Origin: Pseudomonadota bacterium
Lineage (GTDB): Bacteria > Myxococcota_A > Polyangia > Haliangiales > Haliangiaceae
Reading direction: 5' to 3'
Assembly: GCA_022360315.1 (NCBI GenBank)
Contig: JAKSDA010000417.1
Location: 1-40,038, forward strand
DNA length: 40,038 bases
In this document: in pieces, positions 20,475 to 29,171 of the stretch
How the letters are laid out: each line of letters starts with the position of its first letter
Numbering within the stretch: position 1 is the first letter of the stretch
Program-made: the position numbers and the translations under genes
Notes under the pieces: model-generated
The model's database searches: none
What the model was told of the DNA's origin: nothing
The model's input: the letters and a program-made list of their open reading frames with translations, nothing else

Positions 20475-23381
20475 ATGGGATTTACAGATCTTTTCCGGCC
20501 GCGGCATCGCCACAGCAATGCAGCGGTACGCGCAGACGCTGTGCGCCAGATGGGATCGGACGAAGCTGATCTGGTGGCTAGCATTGCTCGCCACGACCGC
20601 GATGTGTCGGTACGGCGCATTGCACTGGACAAGCTCGACGACCCCGAGCTTCTGGTCGAGATCGCCCGAGACGAGGCCGATCGCGGCTTGCGGGAGCGGG
20701 CCAACCGGCGCGCGGCGGATATATGGGTCGCCCGCGCGGTTGCGGCGAGCGACCTTGCCGAGGCCGAGCGCTCGCTCGCCGGGCTGACCCGGATCGACGA
20801 TCAGAAAGCCGTGGCCGAGGTGGCGAGTCGGGCCGAGAGCGCCGAGGTGCGCGGATCTGCGCTGGCCAAGATCCGCGACCCCAGAGCTCTGGCCGAGCTG
20901 GCGCGCAATCCCAGTACCCCGATGGTGACGCGTACCACCGCGATCGCCCGCATCGACGATCCCGAGGTATTGCGCAGCATCGCCATCGACGAGAAGCGGA
21001 AGGACGTCGCACTGGCGGTTCTCGACCGCATCTCGGACGAAAGCGCGCTGGAGGTCATTGTCGGCAAGGCCAAGAACAAGGCGGTCAGGACCCGAGCGCG
21101 CAGAAAGCTGGCCGAGCAGGCCAGGGCTGCGATCGAGGTTGTTGCGCCCGAGGTCAAGCGCAAGCATGCCGAGCGAGTGCAGCTGGTAAGGCGGGCCGAA
21201 AAACTGGCGCGCGGCGACGAATGGGTCGCGTCGGCGGGAGAAATGGACGTCATCGAGCGCTCCTGGCACGATCTCGGCGACCACGGGGACGATCCCGAGC
21301 TGGAGACGCGTTTCCACAGGTCGCGCGATCGCTATCACAAGCGCCGGCAGGCTCATGTCGATATGGCGGCGCGCAAGGCGGCAGCGGATGCGGCGCGAGC
21401 CGGTCACAGCGAGACCGCCCGGGGTGGTGAAAAAGACGGTGACCGGGGCGCAGATCTCGACACCCGCGATCGGGCCGGGACCGCTGTCGAGCCGGCCAGG
21501 GAGGCTCAGCCCGGCGGCGAGGCCAACGAGCTGGGCGTCGAGGGCGAAGCAGCGGTCACCGACGACTCGCGAATCCTGGACGAGCAGAGAGAAGACGGGC
21601 AAAAAAAACCAGACGAGCAAAAGCGCAACGAGCAAAAGCAGCGCCTGGAGGAGCGCAAACGGCAGCAGCGAGCGCGGCAAGAGCGCGATCTGGACGCCCT
21701 GCGCAAACTGAACCAGGACATGGAGAAGCAGCTCGATTCCGGCAAGCGCAAGCAGGCCGAGCGACTGCTGCAAAAGGCCGACAAGACGTTCGAGAACCTG
21801 AAGCTGCCCGACAGTGGTGGCCAGGAGCTGTCCCGCTATCGCGAGCTGCGCCAGAAGCTCTTCATCCGAGTGCAGGAGCTGCGCGAAGCCGACGCCTGGC
21901 AGCGGTGGTCCAACGTGCCGAGGCAGGAGGGGCTGATCGAAAAGGCCAGAGCCCTTTTGACTGTCGAGGACGACAGCAATCTGGCCGAGCAGCTCAAGAT
22001 TCTGCAAGCCGAGTGGAAGCGGACCGGCCCGGTGCCACACAACAAGAGCCAGGAGCTGTGGAATGCATTCAAGAGCACCTGCGACGAAGTCTACGCGCGG
22101 GTGAAGGGGGCGCGCGCGCGCATGGCCGAGCAGCAGGTGCACAACTTGACTGTCAAGCGAGAGCTGTGCGAACGCGTCGAAGCTCTGGCCGAGTCGACCG
22201 ACTGGGACCAGACTGCCGACGAGATCAAGGGCCTGCAGCGCGAATGGCGCACTATCGGGTCGGTGCCGCGCAAGCATTCGGACGCGATCTGGAAGCGCTT
22301 TCGGGCTGCGTGCGACCTTTTCTTCGAGCGCCGAAAACCCTATCTCGAAGAACTCATGGCCGAGCGGACGCAGAATCTGCAGCAAAAAGTCGAATTGTGC
22401 GAGCGGGCCGAGGCCCTGGCCGAATCGACCGAGTGGAAACAAACTGCTGCCGAGCTGCGCACCTTGCAGCGCGACTGGCGCGACATCGGCCCTGTGCCGC
22501 GCAAAGACGCCAATGCGATCAACAAGAGATTTCGGGCTGCATGCGATCGATTCTTCGAGCGCCGGCAAAATCAGCGCGATCGGGAGAAAACCGAGCGGCA
22601 GCAAAAGCTGGCCGACATCGCCGCCGAGATCGACACACTCATCGAGCTGGTCGAGCGGGGAGAAAGCGTCATTGCAGGCGAGCCGGCCAGTGATGATGGC
22701 ACGGGTCGGCAAGCGGGCGAGGGTGAGGGTGCCGAGGGTGCCGAGGGCGCGGAAACCGGTGCCGATGCTGCACAACGAGCGCTTCGTGTTCGGGCGACAC
22801 TGCGCGATCTGGCACTCGAGGGGCGCGAGCTTCACACCCTGTACGAGCAGGCCAGCCGACTCTATCGAGTCATACTCGACCGCACACCGGATGCATTCGA
22901 CGGCACCGAGCTCGATCCCCGGACATCGCAGCAAAAGAAAGAGAAGCTTTTGCTGCGCGCCGAAGAGATGGCTCCGGGTCCTCAGCTATCGGCGCCCGAG
23001 CCGTCGCAGCAGTCGCCCGAGCAGCTGGCCGAGACGCTGCGGGCAGCTCTGGCCCACAACGCGCTGAGCGCATCGCTGGCGCAGAGCACGGATGGTCGAA
23101 ATCTGGCCGACAACATCGCCGTGCTCGAGGACAGCTGGGTGCGGGTTGGTCCGGTCCCGGGCGAGCATGGAGAGTCCCTGGAAACGCGTTTCTCGGCCGC
23201 CTGCGAGCGGGCGATGCGCCTCGCCGGAGTGGACCCGAGGCAGCGCAACAAGCCAGCTCGTTCGCCGCATACCGGACGGCCTGCCGACCGCGGCAGCGAC
23301 TCGTCGCCTGTGTCAGGGGACAGCACCAATCCGTCGCATGTCGACAAGAACAGTGCTGCAAAGGGTCTCGCCGGTCGTTGA
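20475..23381 (+). CDS. HEAT-repeat and DUF349-repeat protein, 968 aa
   Basis: Residues about 1-200 are short HEAT-like helical repeats (VSVRRIALDKLDDPELLVEIA and similar units). Residues about 300-460 are highly charged and should be coiled coil. Residues about 494-700 hold three DUF349 units, each marked by an L-x-x-x-W-(K/R)-x-(I/T)-G-(P/S)-VP core (EWKRTGPVP, EWRTIGSVP, DWRDIGPVP). A fourth unit (SWVRVGPVP) lies at about 861-916, after an acidic linker. DUF349 proteins are poorly characterised; a scaffold role is likely. The ATG at 20475 has GGAGA upstream. There is no signal peptide, so it is cytosolic. A very long antisense frame crosses it but is only a GC-rich shadow. Confidence 0.88.
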   Translation: MGFTDLFRPRHRHSNAAVRADAVRQMGSDEADLVASIARHDRDVSVRRIALDKLDDPELLVEIARDEADRGLRERANRRAADIWVARAVAASDLAEAERSLAGLTRIDDQKAVAEVASRAESAEVRGSALAKIRDPRALAELARNPSTPMVTRTTAIARIDDPEVLRSIAIDEKRKDVALAVLDRISDESALEVIVGKAKNKAVRTRARRKLAEQARAAIEVVAPEVKRKHAERVQLVRRAEKLARGDEWVASAGEMDVIERSWHDLGDHGDDPELETRFHRSRDRYHKRRQAHVDMAARKAAADAARAGHSETARGGEKDGDRGADLDTRDRAGTAVEPAREAQPGGEANELGVEGEAAVTDDSRILDEQREDGQKKPDEQKRNEQKQRLEERKRQQRARQERDLDALRKLNQDMEKQLDSGKRKQAERLLQKADKTFENLKLPDSGGQELSRYRELRQKLFIRVQELREADAWQRWSNVPRQEGLIEKARALLTVEDDSNLAEQLKILQAEWKRTGPVPHNKSQELWNAFKSTCDEVYARVKGARARMAEQQVHNLTVKRELCERVEALAESTDWDQTADEIKGLQREWRTIGSVPRKHSDAIWKRFRAACDLFFERRKPYLEELMAERTQNLQQKVELCERAEALAESTEWKQTAAELRTLQRDWRDIGPVPRKDANAINKRFRAACDRFFERRQNQRDREKTERQQKLADIAAEIDTLIELVERGESVIAGEPASDDGTGRQAGEGEGAEGAEGAETGADAAQRALRVRATLRDLALEGRELHTLYEQASRLYRVILDRTPDAFDGTELDPRTSQQKKEKLLLRAEEMAPGPQLSAPEPSQQSPEQLAETLRAALAHNALSASLAQSTDGRNLADNIAVLEDSWVRVGPVPGEHGESLETRFSAACERAMRLAGVDPRQRNKPARSPHTGRPADRGSDSSPVSGDSTNPSHVDKNSAAKGLAGR

Positions 23382-23443
23382 CCATCCGGGCTATAACATT
23401 CCGCTCCCCGCAGAGGGAGCTTACCCTGTAGAAAGAGAGAGCT

Positions 23444-24175
23444 ATGGCGCTCGACTTAAAACGTATCGAAGCACTCGCGTCGGAGTACGCCGATCGCCAC
23501 CCGCGGGACCTGGTAGGGCTTGCTGTCGGAGAATACGGCACTGACCTGTCCATCTCGTTTAGCGGCGCCGAGGATGTGGTGCTGATCGACATGGCGGTAA
23601 AAGCCGGGGGAGAATTCCGGGTCTTTGCGCTCGACACCGGTCGTTTGCACCCCGAGACCTATCAGTTTTTGGATCGGGTGAGCGAGCATTACGATATTTC
23701 GCTCGATGTCATGTTTCCGCAGCCCGAGGCGGTGCAGGATCTGATCACGGAAAAGGGTCTTTTTTCCTTTTATCGCGATGGTCACAGAGAATGCTGCAGC
23801 ATTCGCAAAGTCGAGCCACTGGTGCGCGCTCTTTCGGGTCGTGCGGCGTGGCTCACCGGGCAACGCAGAGACCAGAGCCCAGGTACGCGCGCCGCTATCC
23901 CGGTGGTCCAGCTCGACAGGACTTTCGGGTCGCCCGAAACGCCGCTAGTGAAGTTCAATCCCCTCGCCAACTGGACTTCCAGCCAGGTCTGGGCATACAT
24001 CCGCGAATACGACGTGCCATTTAATCCCCTGCACCAACGCGGTTTTATTTCGATCGGGTGCGAGCCCTGCACCAGGCCGGTTCACCCCGGCCAGCACGAG
24101 CGCGCGGGACGTTGGTGGTGGGAAGAGGAGACCATCAAAGAGTGCGGACTTCACGCCAGCAACCTGAATGAGTGA
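23444..24175 (+). CDS. cysH: Adenylyl-sulfate (APS) reductase
   Basis: It reduces activated sulfate to sulfite in the assimilatory sulfate pathway. The N-terminal region has the PP-loop-like start ISFSGAEDVVLID and the conserved FALDTGRLHPETY. The four cluster cysteines are present as Cys117-Cys118 (ECCSIRKV) and Cys206-x2-Cys209 (GCEPCTRP). These [4Fe-4S] ligands mark the APS-using rather than the PAPS-using (cluster-free) type. The redox-active Cys234 sits in ECGLH near the C-terminus. At 243 aa it is full length. The start ATG 23444 has AGAGAG upstream. The next gene, converging only 7 bases away, encodes a CxxC thioredoxin-fold protein, and APS reductases need such an electron donor. Confidence 0.94.
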   Translation: MALDLKRIEALASEYADRHPRDLVGLAVGEYGTDLSISFSGAEDVVLIDMAVKAGGEFRVFALDTGRLHPETYQFLDRVSEHYDISLDVMFPQPEAVQDLITEKGLFSFYRDGHRECCSIRKVEPLVRALSGRAAWLTGQRRDQSPGTRAAIPVVQLDRTFGSPETPLVKFNPLANWTSSQVWAYIREYDVPFNPLHQRGFISIGCEPCTRPVHPGQHERAGRWWWEEETIKECGLHASNLNE

Positions 24176-24182
24176 GGCCGGC

Positions 24183-24509
24183 TCAGATTCCTCCAATGTC
24201 GTCGACGTCGATGTGGCGAGCTTCTTCCCGGCTTGACACGGTTTGCTGTAATCGCTCGCGAATGAGCCGGAGTGCGCTGGTGTAAACCGTTTCGTCCCCG
24301 TCATCACGGACGACAAAGAAAGGCGCATTGGCGACCCCGAGCCGGGCCCCGAGCTGCATGCCCGGGCTATCGGGGTCGTCTTCATGAGCCCAGATAATCT
24401 CGTCGATGCGATGCCACAGCTGGCGCTTTTTGAGCGTCTCGGTGATCTCGGCGCACTTGCGGCACTCGGAGCCGTCCTGCAGCTTCTTTTTGACCATCGT
24501 GATATGCAT
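24183..24509 (-). CDS. Small thioredoxin/glutaredoxin-fold protein with CRKC site
   Basis: A 108-residue cytosolic protein. Cys16-Arg-Lys-Cys19 near the N-terminus fits a thiol-disulfide active site followed by a helix. GVANAPFFVV at about residues 59-68 supplies the cis-Pro position (A-P) that is conserved in thioredoxin folds. It differs from classical thioredoxin (WCGPC), and the first strand is very short, so it belongs to a divergent group. ATG 24509 is used; ATG at codon 5 is possible. It faces cysH tail to tail with a 7-base gap, so antisense read-through is possible. Supplying electrons to CysH is a reasonable guess but only from position. Confidence 0.75.
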   Translation of the reverse strand: MHITMVKKKLQDGSECRKCAEITETLKKRQLWHRIDEIIWAHEDDPDSPGMQLGARLGVANAPFFVVRDDGDETVYTSALRLIRERLQQTVSSREEARHIDVDDIGGI

Positions 24510-24942
24510 ACAGTTGTTGTACCGGCAGACCGCTGCGAGGGAAACACATAGCCCGCCACGCGGCCGCCGCGCGGGCCCTGACCCGTGCCTCTTCGAAATA
24601 GTTAACTATCTGATAATTAGCGGTTATTTCGAGCCCGGCCCGGTCCATTCCAGCTCCTCATTTCGGCCGCAAGCACAACCTGTCAGTGAGTGCGATTCGA
24701 TCTCGGCCTTCGGTCTCCAGTCTCGGTCTCGGCCTTCGGTGAGCACCAGCCGTCCGGACCTGTTATCTGCAGCAACAATGGTTCATCGCGGAAACCATGG
24801 TTTCCTCGTAGATTGATAATCAGACCAAGAACCTGTCGGTAATGATGTACATACAAATACTCTGCCAGATACGCTGGACACGCAGCATTGAGATATGTAG
24901 ATATATATATGTTTTATTTATCTTTGACATAGGAGTCTATGA
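24510..24942. other. Divergent intergenic region with A/T-rich promoter-like tract
   Basis: The direct repeat TCTCGGCCTTCGGT occurs twice between 24700 and 24740. From about 24800 the sequence becomes A/T-rich, ending in GATATATATATG and TTTATTTATC just before the Vps62-like gene. AGGAGT at 24931-24936 is that gene's ribosome site. The A/T tract is a good candidate for promoter melting, but no -35/-10 pair can be assigned with confidence. Confidence 0.45.
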
Positions 24943-26151
24943 GTGAATTTATCTACCAGGTTATGCAGTCTGCAACGGACGGCAAATGTGGCCATCTTCT
25001 CGGCGATGATGGGTTTGTTCGGCGGTTGCGGGTTCGGCAGTGCAGAAGGCGATGGCCGGGAGTTGCACGCATACGCGGCTGGTGTCGAATACCACGGGCC
25101 GCCGTGTCGAGACTCCGCGACGATCCGGCGCTGGTCGCCCAAGGTGTATCTGCACCCATACGACAAACACCGCCCGCAATCGATCCAGGTCTATCGCGAT
25201 CACGGCGAGGTATTTGACGCCAGCGGCAACTGGCTCGGTGCTGCTGGCGACCTGGACCTCTCGCTTCTTGGCGCGGATACGTACATTTCGCTGAAAGATT
25301 ACGTCGACCGCGGTTACCCGACCGGTCACGATGCATTCGAGACCGGCCTATCCGCAGTGGCCGGCGAGATGCTGGCACCGATGTACGTAAAGGGGATGGA
25401 GCGCGCCGAGTTTGTCGATTTAAAATACATATTCTTTTACGAATTTAATGGTTTTCAGATGTTTCGGGCCAGTTTTTGGGGCAAGAAGCGAAACTTTCCA
25501 TTTCCCCGTTTCGCGCGCCACGAAGGCGATTGGGAGCACATCACGGTTCGCTTGCACAAAAGCGATTGCTCGATTGTTGGGGCGTATTACGGTCAACACG
25601 GCGACCAGGTTTGGTATGGAGCGGGCGAGCTGAGTTTTGAAGATGGCGATCACCCGGTCGTATACTCGGCGCTCAACAGCCACGCCAGCTATCCGCGCAG
25701 CGGCACGTTCACCGAGAAAGAGCTGCCCGGAGTCGGCGTTGTCGTCGGCATCATGTGGTCCAAAGTCGTCGACGAGGCGGCCCGTACGGCCGGCGAGGCC
25801 GAGTCGCGCGGATTGCGGACGTACAGCAAACCATCGGACTTCAACGCCACGGTGGTTTGGCGTCCATGGGCGCATGCGCTCGACGCCGACAATCCCGACT
25901 TGCTGGTCGATCTCGACCGCGAGTCTCACTGGAGCCAGGGCATCGCCTATTGTGGGCATTTTGGAATCGCCCGCCTCGACAATCGCCACATGGATACCCC
26001 GCCATCGCTACCCTACAACGGCCACAATAAGTTTTTTGCTCTGGCCAAGGTGGCCGATTTCTTCGGTGCGCTCAGCGAGTATCACTACGGTAGCGGACCG
26101 CGTTCACCCAGGCATCAGGGGGGCGGCTACTGGTACGACGACGAGCCGTAA
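24943..26151 (+). CDS. Vps62-like lipoprotein
   Basis: A 402-residue exported protein. The signal ends at FGGC (Cys29), giving a probable lipoprotein. The mature domain matches the Vps62/DUF946-type family, known mainly from fungi, plants and some bacteria: ARHEGDWEHITVRL at about residue 187, then YYGQHGD, HPVVYSALNSHASYP and a C-terminal PWG-like WRPWAH. The paired HEGDWE and NSHASY motifs are the family's hallmark; the biochemical function is unknown. GTG 24943 is chosen because AGGAGT lies six bases upstream and the frame of the nearer ATG 24939 is not the long one. The next genes are on the opposite strand. Confidence 0.8.
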   Translation: MNLSTRLCSLQRTANVAIFSAMMGLFGGCGFGSAEGDGRELHAYAAGVEYHGPPCRDSATIRRWSPKVYLHPYDKHRPQSIQVYRDHGEVFDASGNWLGAAGDLDLSLLGADTYISLKDYVDRGYPTGHDAFETGLSAVAGEMLAPMYVKGMERAEFVDLKYIFFYEFNGFQMFRASFWGKKRNFPFPRFARHEGDWEHITVRLHKSDCSIVGAYYGQHGDQVWYGAGELSFEDGDHPVVYSALNSHASYPRSGTFTEKELPGVGVVVGIMWSKVVDEAARTAGEAESRGLRTYSKPSDFNATVVWRPWAHALDADNPDLLVDLDRESHWSQGIAYCGHFGIARLDNRHMDTPPSLPYNGHNKFFALAKVADFFGALSEYHYGSGPRSPRHQGGGYWYDDEP

Positions 26152-26246
26152 CGACCGCTCTACAGCAATCCGATGATTACAGTCGGACATGGTTCGAGAG
26201 ACAAGGGCTAGACCAGGCGAATGCGAGGAGTCCTGGGGAGCGGGAT

Positions 26247-26729
26247 TCACGACTGGCGAGCGAGCCAGCGGCTGCTCGGCGCCAGATACGACTGCGCGAG
26301 TACGTAGGTCTGCCCGATCGCATGGGCGTGATGGCGAAGCAAGTCGCGCGGTACGTCGAGTGGCACCTGGCCGGCACCGTAGGCCTCGATGGCGCGCACG
26401 AGCTCTTTTTGCTGGTGAGGATCGAGCGCTTTTTTGCACATACCCGCCAGGTGCTGCAGGACGTTGACATGACTGCCCCGACTGGGCGTGCGGGACAGGG
26501 CCTCTGCGAGACCCTGCCCGTAACGATCGATCAGTTCATCCAGTGGGATGGCGCGCGGTGCCGCCACGAGCGGACCGAGCTGACGGTAGTGAAATTCACT
26601 GTGGGCCAGGATCAAGAATTTGTTGCAGGTGTGAAACTTCACCAGGCCGCCGCGGCTCGGCCGCGCAGCGACAAACTCGCGCCATTGATCCAATACCAGC
26701 TCGGCAAGGGCAGTGAACTCCGCGTCCAA
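26247..26729 (-). CDS. DUF1722 (YbgA-type) protein
   Basis: A 160-residue cytosolic protein. It matches the DUF1722 pattern: LVKFHTCNKFLILAHSE near the N-terminus, NVLQHLAGMCKKAL in the middle, VPLDVPRDLLRHHA, and QTYLAPSSRW-like ending QSYLAPSSRW. In other bacteria this domain stands alone (YbgA) or is fused to DUF523, and it is sometimes linked to photolyase or 2-thiouracil desulfurisation. The role here is unknown. The start is taken as TTG 26729 for lack of an ATG in frame; GAGG lies about 11 bases upstream. It begins 28 bases after the stop of the prolyl oligopeptidase gene and is probably in its operon. Confidence 0.8.
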   Translation of the reverse strand: MDAEFTALAELVLDQWREFVAARPSRGGLVKFHTCNKFLILAHSEFHYRQLGPLVAAPRAIPLDELIDRYGQGLAEALSRTPSRGSHVNVLQHLAGMCKKALDPHQQKELVRAIEAYGAGQVPLDVPRDLLRHHAHAIGQTYVLAQSYLAPSSRWLARQS

Positions 26730-26757
26730 ACCGGGTCAATTCCTCATCTGCGCCATT

Positions 26758-28845
26758 TCACCTCAGACCGAGGTGGTGTGCGATGAATGCATACGTATCG
26801 GCGTCGAGCTCGATGGCCTGGCGGATCGAGTCGCCCCCGCCGTGGCCGGCATGGTTCTCGACCCGGAGAAGAGCTGGCCATACGCTTGTGACCGAGGCCT
26901 GAAGTTGCGCGGTGAACTTGCGTGCATGCATCGGATCGACGCGATCGTCACTGTCGGCAGATAACATAAGAAGGGCCGGATACAGCACATCATTACGAAC
27001 CCTGTGATAGGGCGAATAGGCCCACAGCACCGCCATTTCTTCCTCATTCTCGGCCGAGCCATACTCGGGTATCCACATTCGGCCGCGGCCGAAACGATGA
27101 TAGCGAATCATGTCCAGAAGCGGCACTCCGCAGACCACTGCCGCCATGAGATCGGGCCGTTGCACCATCGTGGCACCGACCAGCAAGCCGCCGTTGGACC
27201 GCCCTACGATAGCCAATTTTTCGGCTCTGGTATAACCCGAGTCGATCAGATACTCGGCAGCGGCAATGAAGTCGTCAAACACGTTTTGTTTGTGATTGCG
27301 CATCCCGGCACGGTGCCATTCCTCGCCATACTCGCCGCCGCCGCGCAGATTGGGCACGGCGTGGATGCCGCCCTGCTCCAACCACAGCACGGTTCGGGTC
27401 GAGAACGTCGGAGTCTGAGCGATCGAAAAGCCGCCGTACCCGGTGAGCAATACCGGGTTGTTGCCATCTAGCGCAATGTCGTCGCGGCGGACGATGAACA
27501 TCGAAATCTCAGTGCCGTCTCTGGATGGATACCAGACCTGCTCGACAATCATGTCCGATGTGTCGGCCGGGACATCGATGCGCCGCCACAACGAGGTATT
27601 GCCGGATGGTACCGAGAGCCGGTAGATCTCAGGCGCTTCGACAAATGAACTGTAGGCAAAGTAAGCGACATCGTCGTCGGGAGTGCCGCTGAGTTCAGTC
27701 ACCGTGCCCGTGCCCGGCAGTTCCACCTCGCGGATCTTGCCGCCGTCCAGATCGTGAATCACAATCGCACTGTGAGCATTACGCAGATACGATAGAACCA
27801 GGTGGTCCCCGATAATCTGTGCGGCTTGCAGGGTGGCGTCGCTAGCGGCGACGATCTCGCGCCAGCTCGACCGCTCGGGTCGGGCCGGATCGGCGCGAAA
27901 CACCCGGTAGCGCGAGGCTGCTTCATTGCTGAGTATGTAGATCTGTCCGCAGTGAAAGTAAGCCCAATAAATGGCATCTCGTCCAGAAATCAGTGTGGCG
28001 AACCCACGAATCGGACAGTCGAGCCCCGTCGCAATGGGTGAGTGATCGGACTCGAGATTGCAGAAATAGATATCGCTTGCTCCCCAACCCCGATGATGAG
28101 TTACCCAAAGGAAGTTTCCATCATACGAAATTTGCACTTCGATATATACGGATGCATCATTCGTGGAACCGACAATAAGTTGGTCGGACGTTGGATCATT
28201 GCCAATGGCATGAAAGCGAACTTCGGCGTAACCGACCAGTTGATCTGCCTGTACAGTCGGATCTTCGGGCAGCCTTACGTAGTAAAAACCCCGACTATCC
28301 GGCGTCCAAGAGGGCGATGCCATCATTGCACCTGGAATGGTTTCAAGCTCTTGGCCGCTGATGACATCAATGATGTGCAGGGTGGCGTCATCGGCGTTGT
28401 TTTCGCTGCGTTTGTATGCGAGGAGAGAGCCATCACGGCTGGGGAAGGCCTCGTGTACCGAGACGCTGCCGTTTTCGCTCATGCGATTGGGGTCGATAAG
28501 TACCCGTTCGGCGATGTCGGTGGTAGCTTCGGCCGTCTCGACCATACAATACGCCGACTTTTCCTGCGTGCGGTTCCGCCGCCAGTAAAATAGCTTGTTG
28601 TTCCGCTGCACTGGCGGCGACGCGGAATCGATATAGCTGAGCTCTTCGAGTCGCGCGCGAAGCTGTTCTCGCCCTGGTAGTGCCTGTAAATGCGCGCGAG
28701 CGTACTTGTCCTGTGCGGTCATCCACTGCTGAACCTCGGGATCGGTGGCATTTTCCAGCCAGCGGTACGGATCTGGAACCGGGCGCTCGTGAATGATATC
28801 GAGGATGTTCTCGCGACGGGTTGCGGGATAGTTCGATTTCAGCAT
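26758..28845 (-). CDS. Prolyl oligopeptidase (S9A), cytosolic
   Basis: A post-proline-cleaving serine peptidase. The N-terminal start DPYRWLENATDPEVQQWMTAQ is the typical POP opening. A seven-bladed propeller occupies about 70-410 and the catalytic alpha/beta hydrolase about 430-695. The triad is Ser550 (GRSNGG), Asp633/634 (SDDRVDPMH) and His668 (NHAGHGGG). There is no signal peptide, in contrast to the S9 lipoprotein at 566-2632, so it acts in the cytoplasm. At 695 aa it is the normal length. The start is ATG 28845; the ribosome site is weak. The DUF1722 gene follows at once on the same strand. Confidence 0.95.
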   Translation of the reverse strand: MLKSNYPATRRENILDIIHERPVPDPYRWLENATDPEVQQWMTAQDKYARAHLQALPGREQLRARLEELSYIDSASPPVQRNNKLFYWRRNRTQEKSAYCMVETAEATTDIAERVLIDPNRMSENGSVSVHEAFPSRDGSLLAYKRSENNADDATLHIIDVISGQELETIPGAMMASPSWTPDSRGFYYVRLPEDPTVQADQLVGYAEVRFHAIGNDPTSDQLIVGSTNDASVYIEVQISYDGNFLWVTHHRGWGASDIYFCNLESDHSPIATGLDCPIRGFATLISGRDAIYWAYFHCGQIYILSNEAASRYRVFRADPARPERSSWREIVAASDATLQAAQIIGDHLVLSYLRNAHSAIVIHDLDGGKIREVELPGTGTVTELSGTPDDDVAYFAYSSFVEAPEIYRLSVPSGNTSLWRRIDVPADTSDMIVEQVWYPSRDGTEISMFIVRRDDIALDGNNPVLLTGYGGFSIAQTPTFSTRTVLWLEQGGIHAVPNLRGGGEYGEEWHRAGMRNHKQNVFDDFIAAAEYLIDSGYTRAEKLAIVGRSNGGLLVGATMVQRPDLMAAVVCGVPLLDMIRYHRFGRGRMWIPEYGSAENEEEMAVLWAYSPYHRVRNDVLYPALLMLSADSDDRVDPMHARKFTAQLQASVTSVWPALLRVENHAGHGGGDSIRQAIELDADTYAFIAHHLGLR

Positions 28846-29171
28846 GATTTCTGGAAGCGTATGAGCGAGCGACAGAGAACCGGACTCCCAACCGGGGACC
28901 GGGAGCGCACGGCGTCAGCCGTGCGCATGGTACCGGCCGTGCACATGGTACCAGCGGTGGGCCACGGGCGATCAACCGAGCGACTGGCTATTCGATCGGA
29001 TCCATGGTCGGGGCAATGGCCAGGAGGTTGGGCGACGACCGCGCGGTAGTCGTACATTAAACGACAACGGTCTACGAGTTCGCAGCTATCGATTGTGTTG
29101 AATAGCGTCATTGCATATAAGCCAGACGCTCGGTGACATGGTAATCTTTAATCCGGGGGACGCATCCAGCG
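28846..29171. other. Divergent intergenic region with strong hairpin
   Basis: GCGCACGGC (28905-28913) and GCCGTGCGC (28918-28926) pair perfectly around GTCA. Just after it, CATGGTACC occurs twice (about 28926 and 28944). The region lies between the divergent prolyl oligopeptidase and histidine kinase genes, so it should carry both promoters. No small gene is supported. Confidence 0.45.

Noticed and set aside
20445..22934. 829-codon minus-strand open frame
   Set aside because: It lies antisense to the DUF349 gene, which has clear repeats and a ribosome site. The antisense frame mirrors high-GC codon bias and has no recognisable domain.
24923..24928. TTGACA resembling a -35 box
   Set aside because: It lies only about 15 bases before the GTG start, leaving no room for a -10 and ribosome site.
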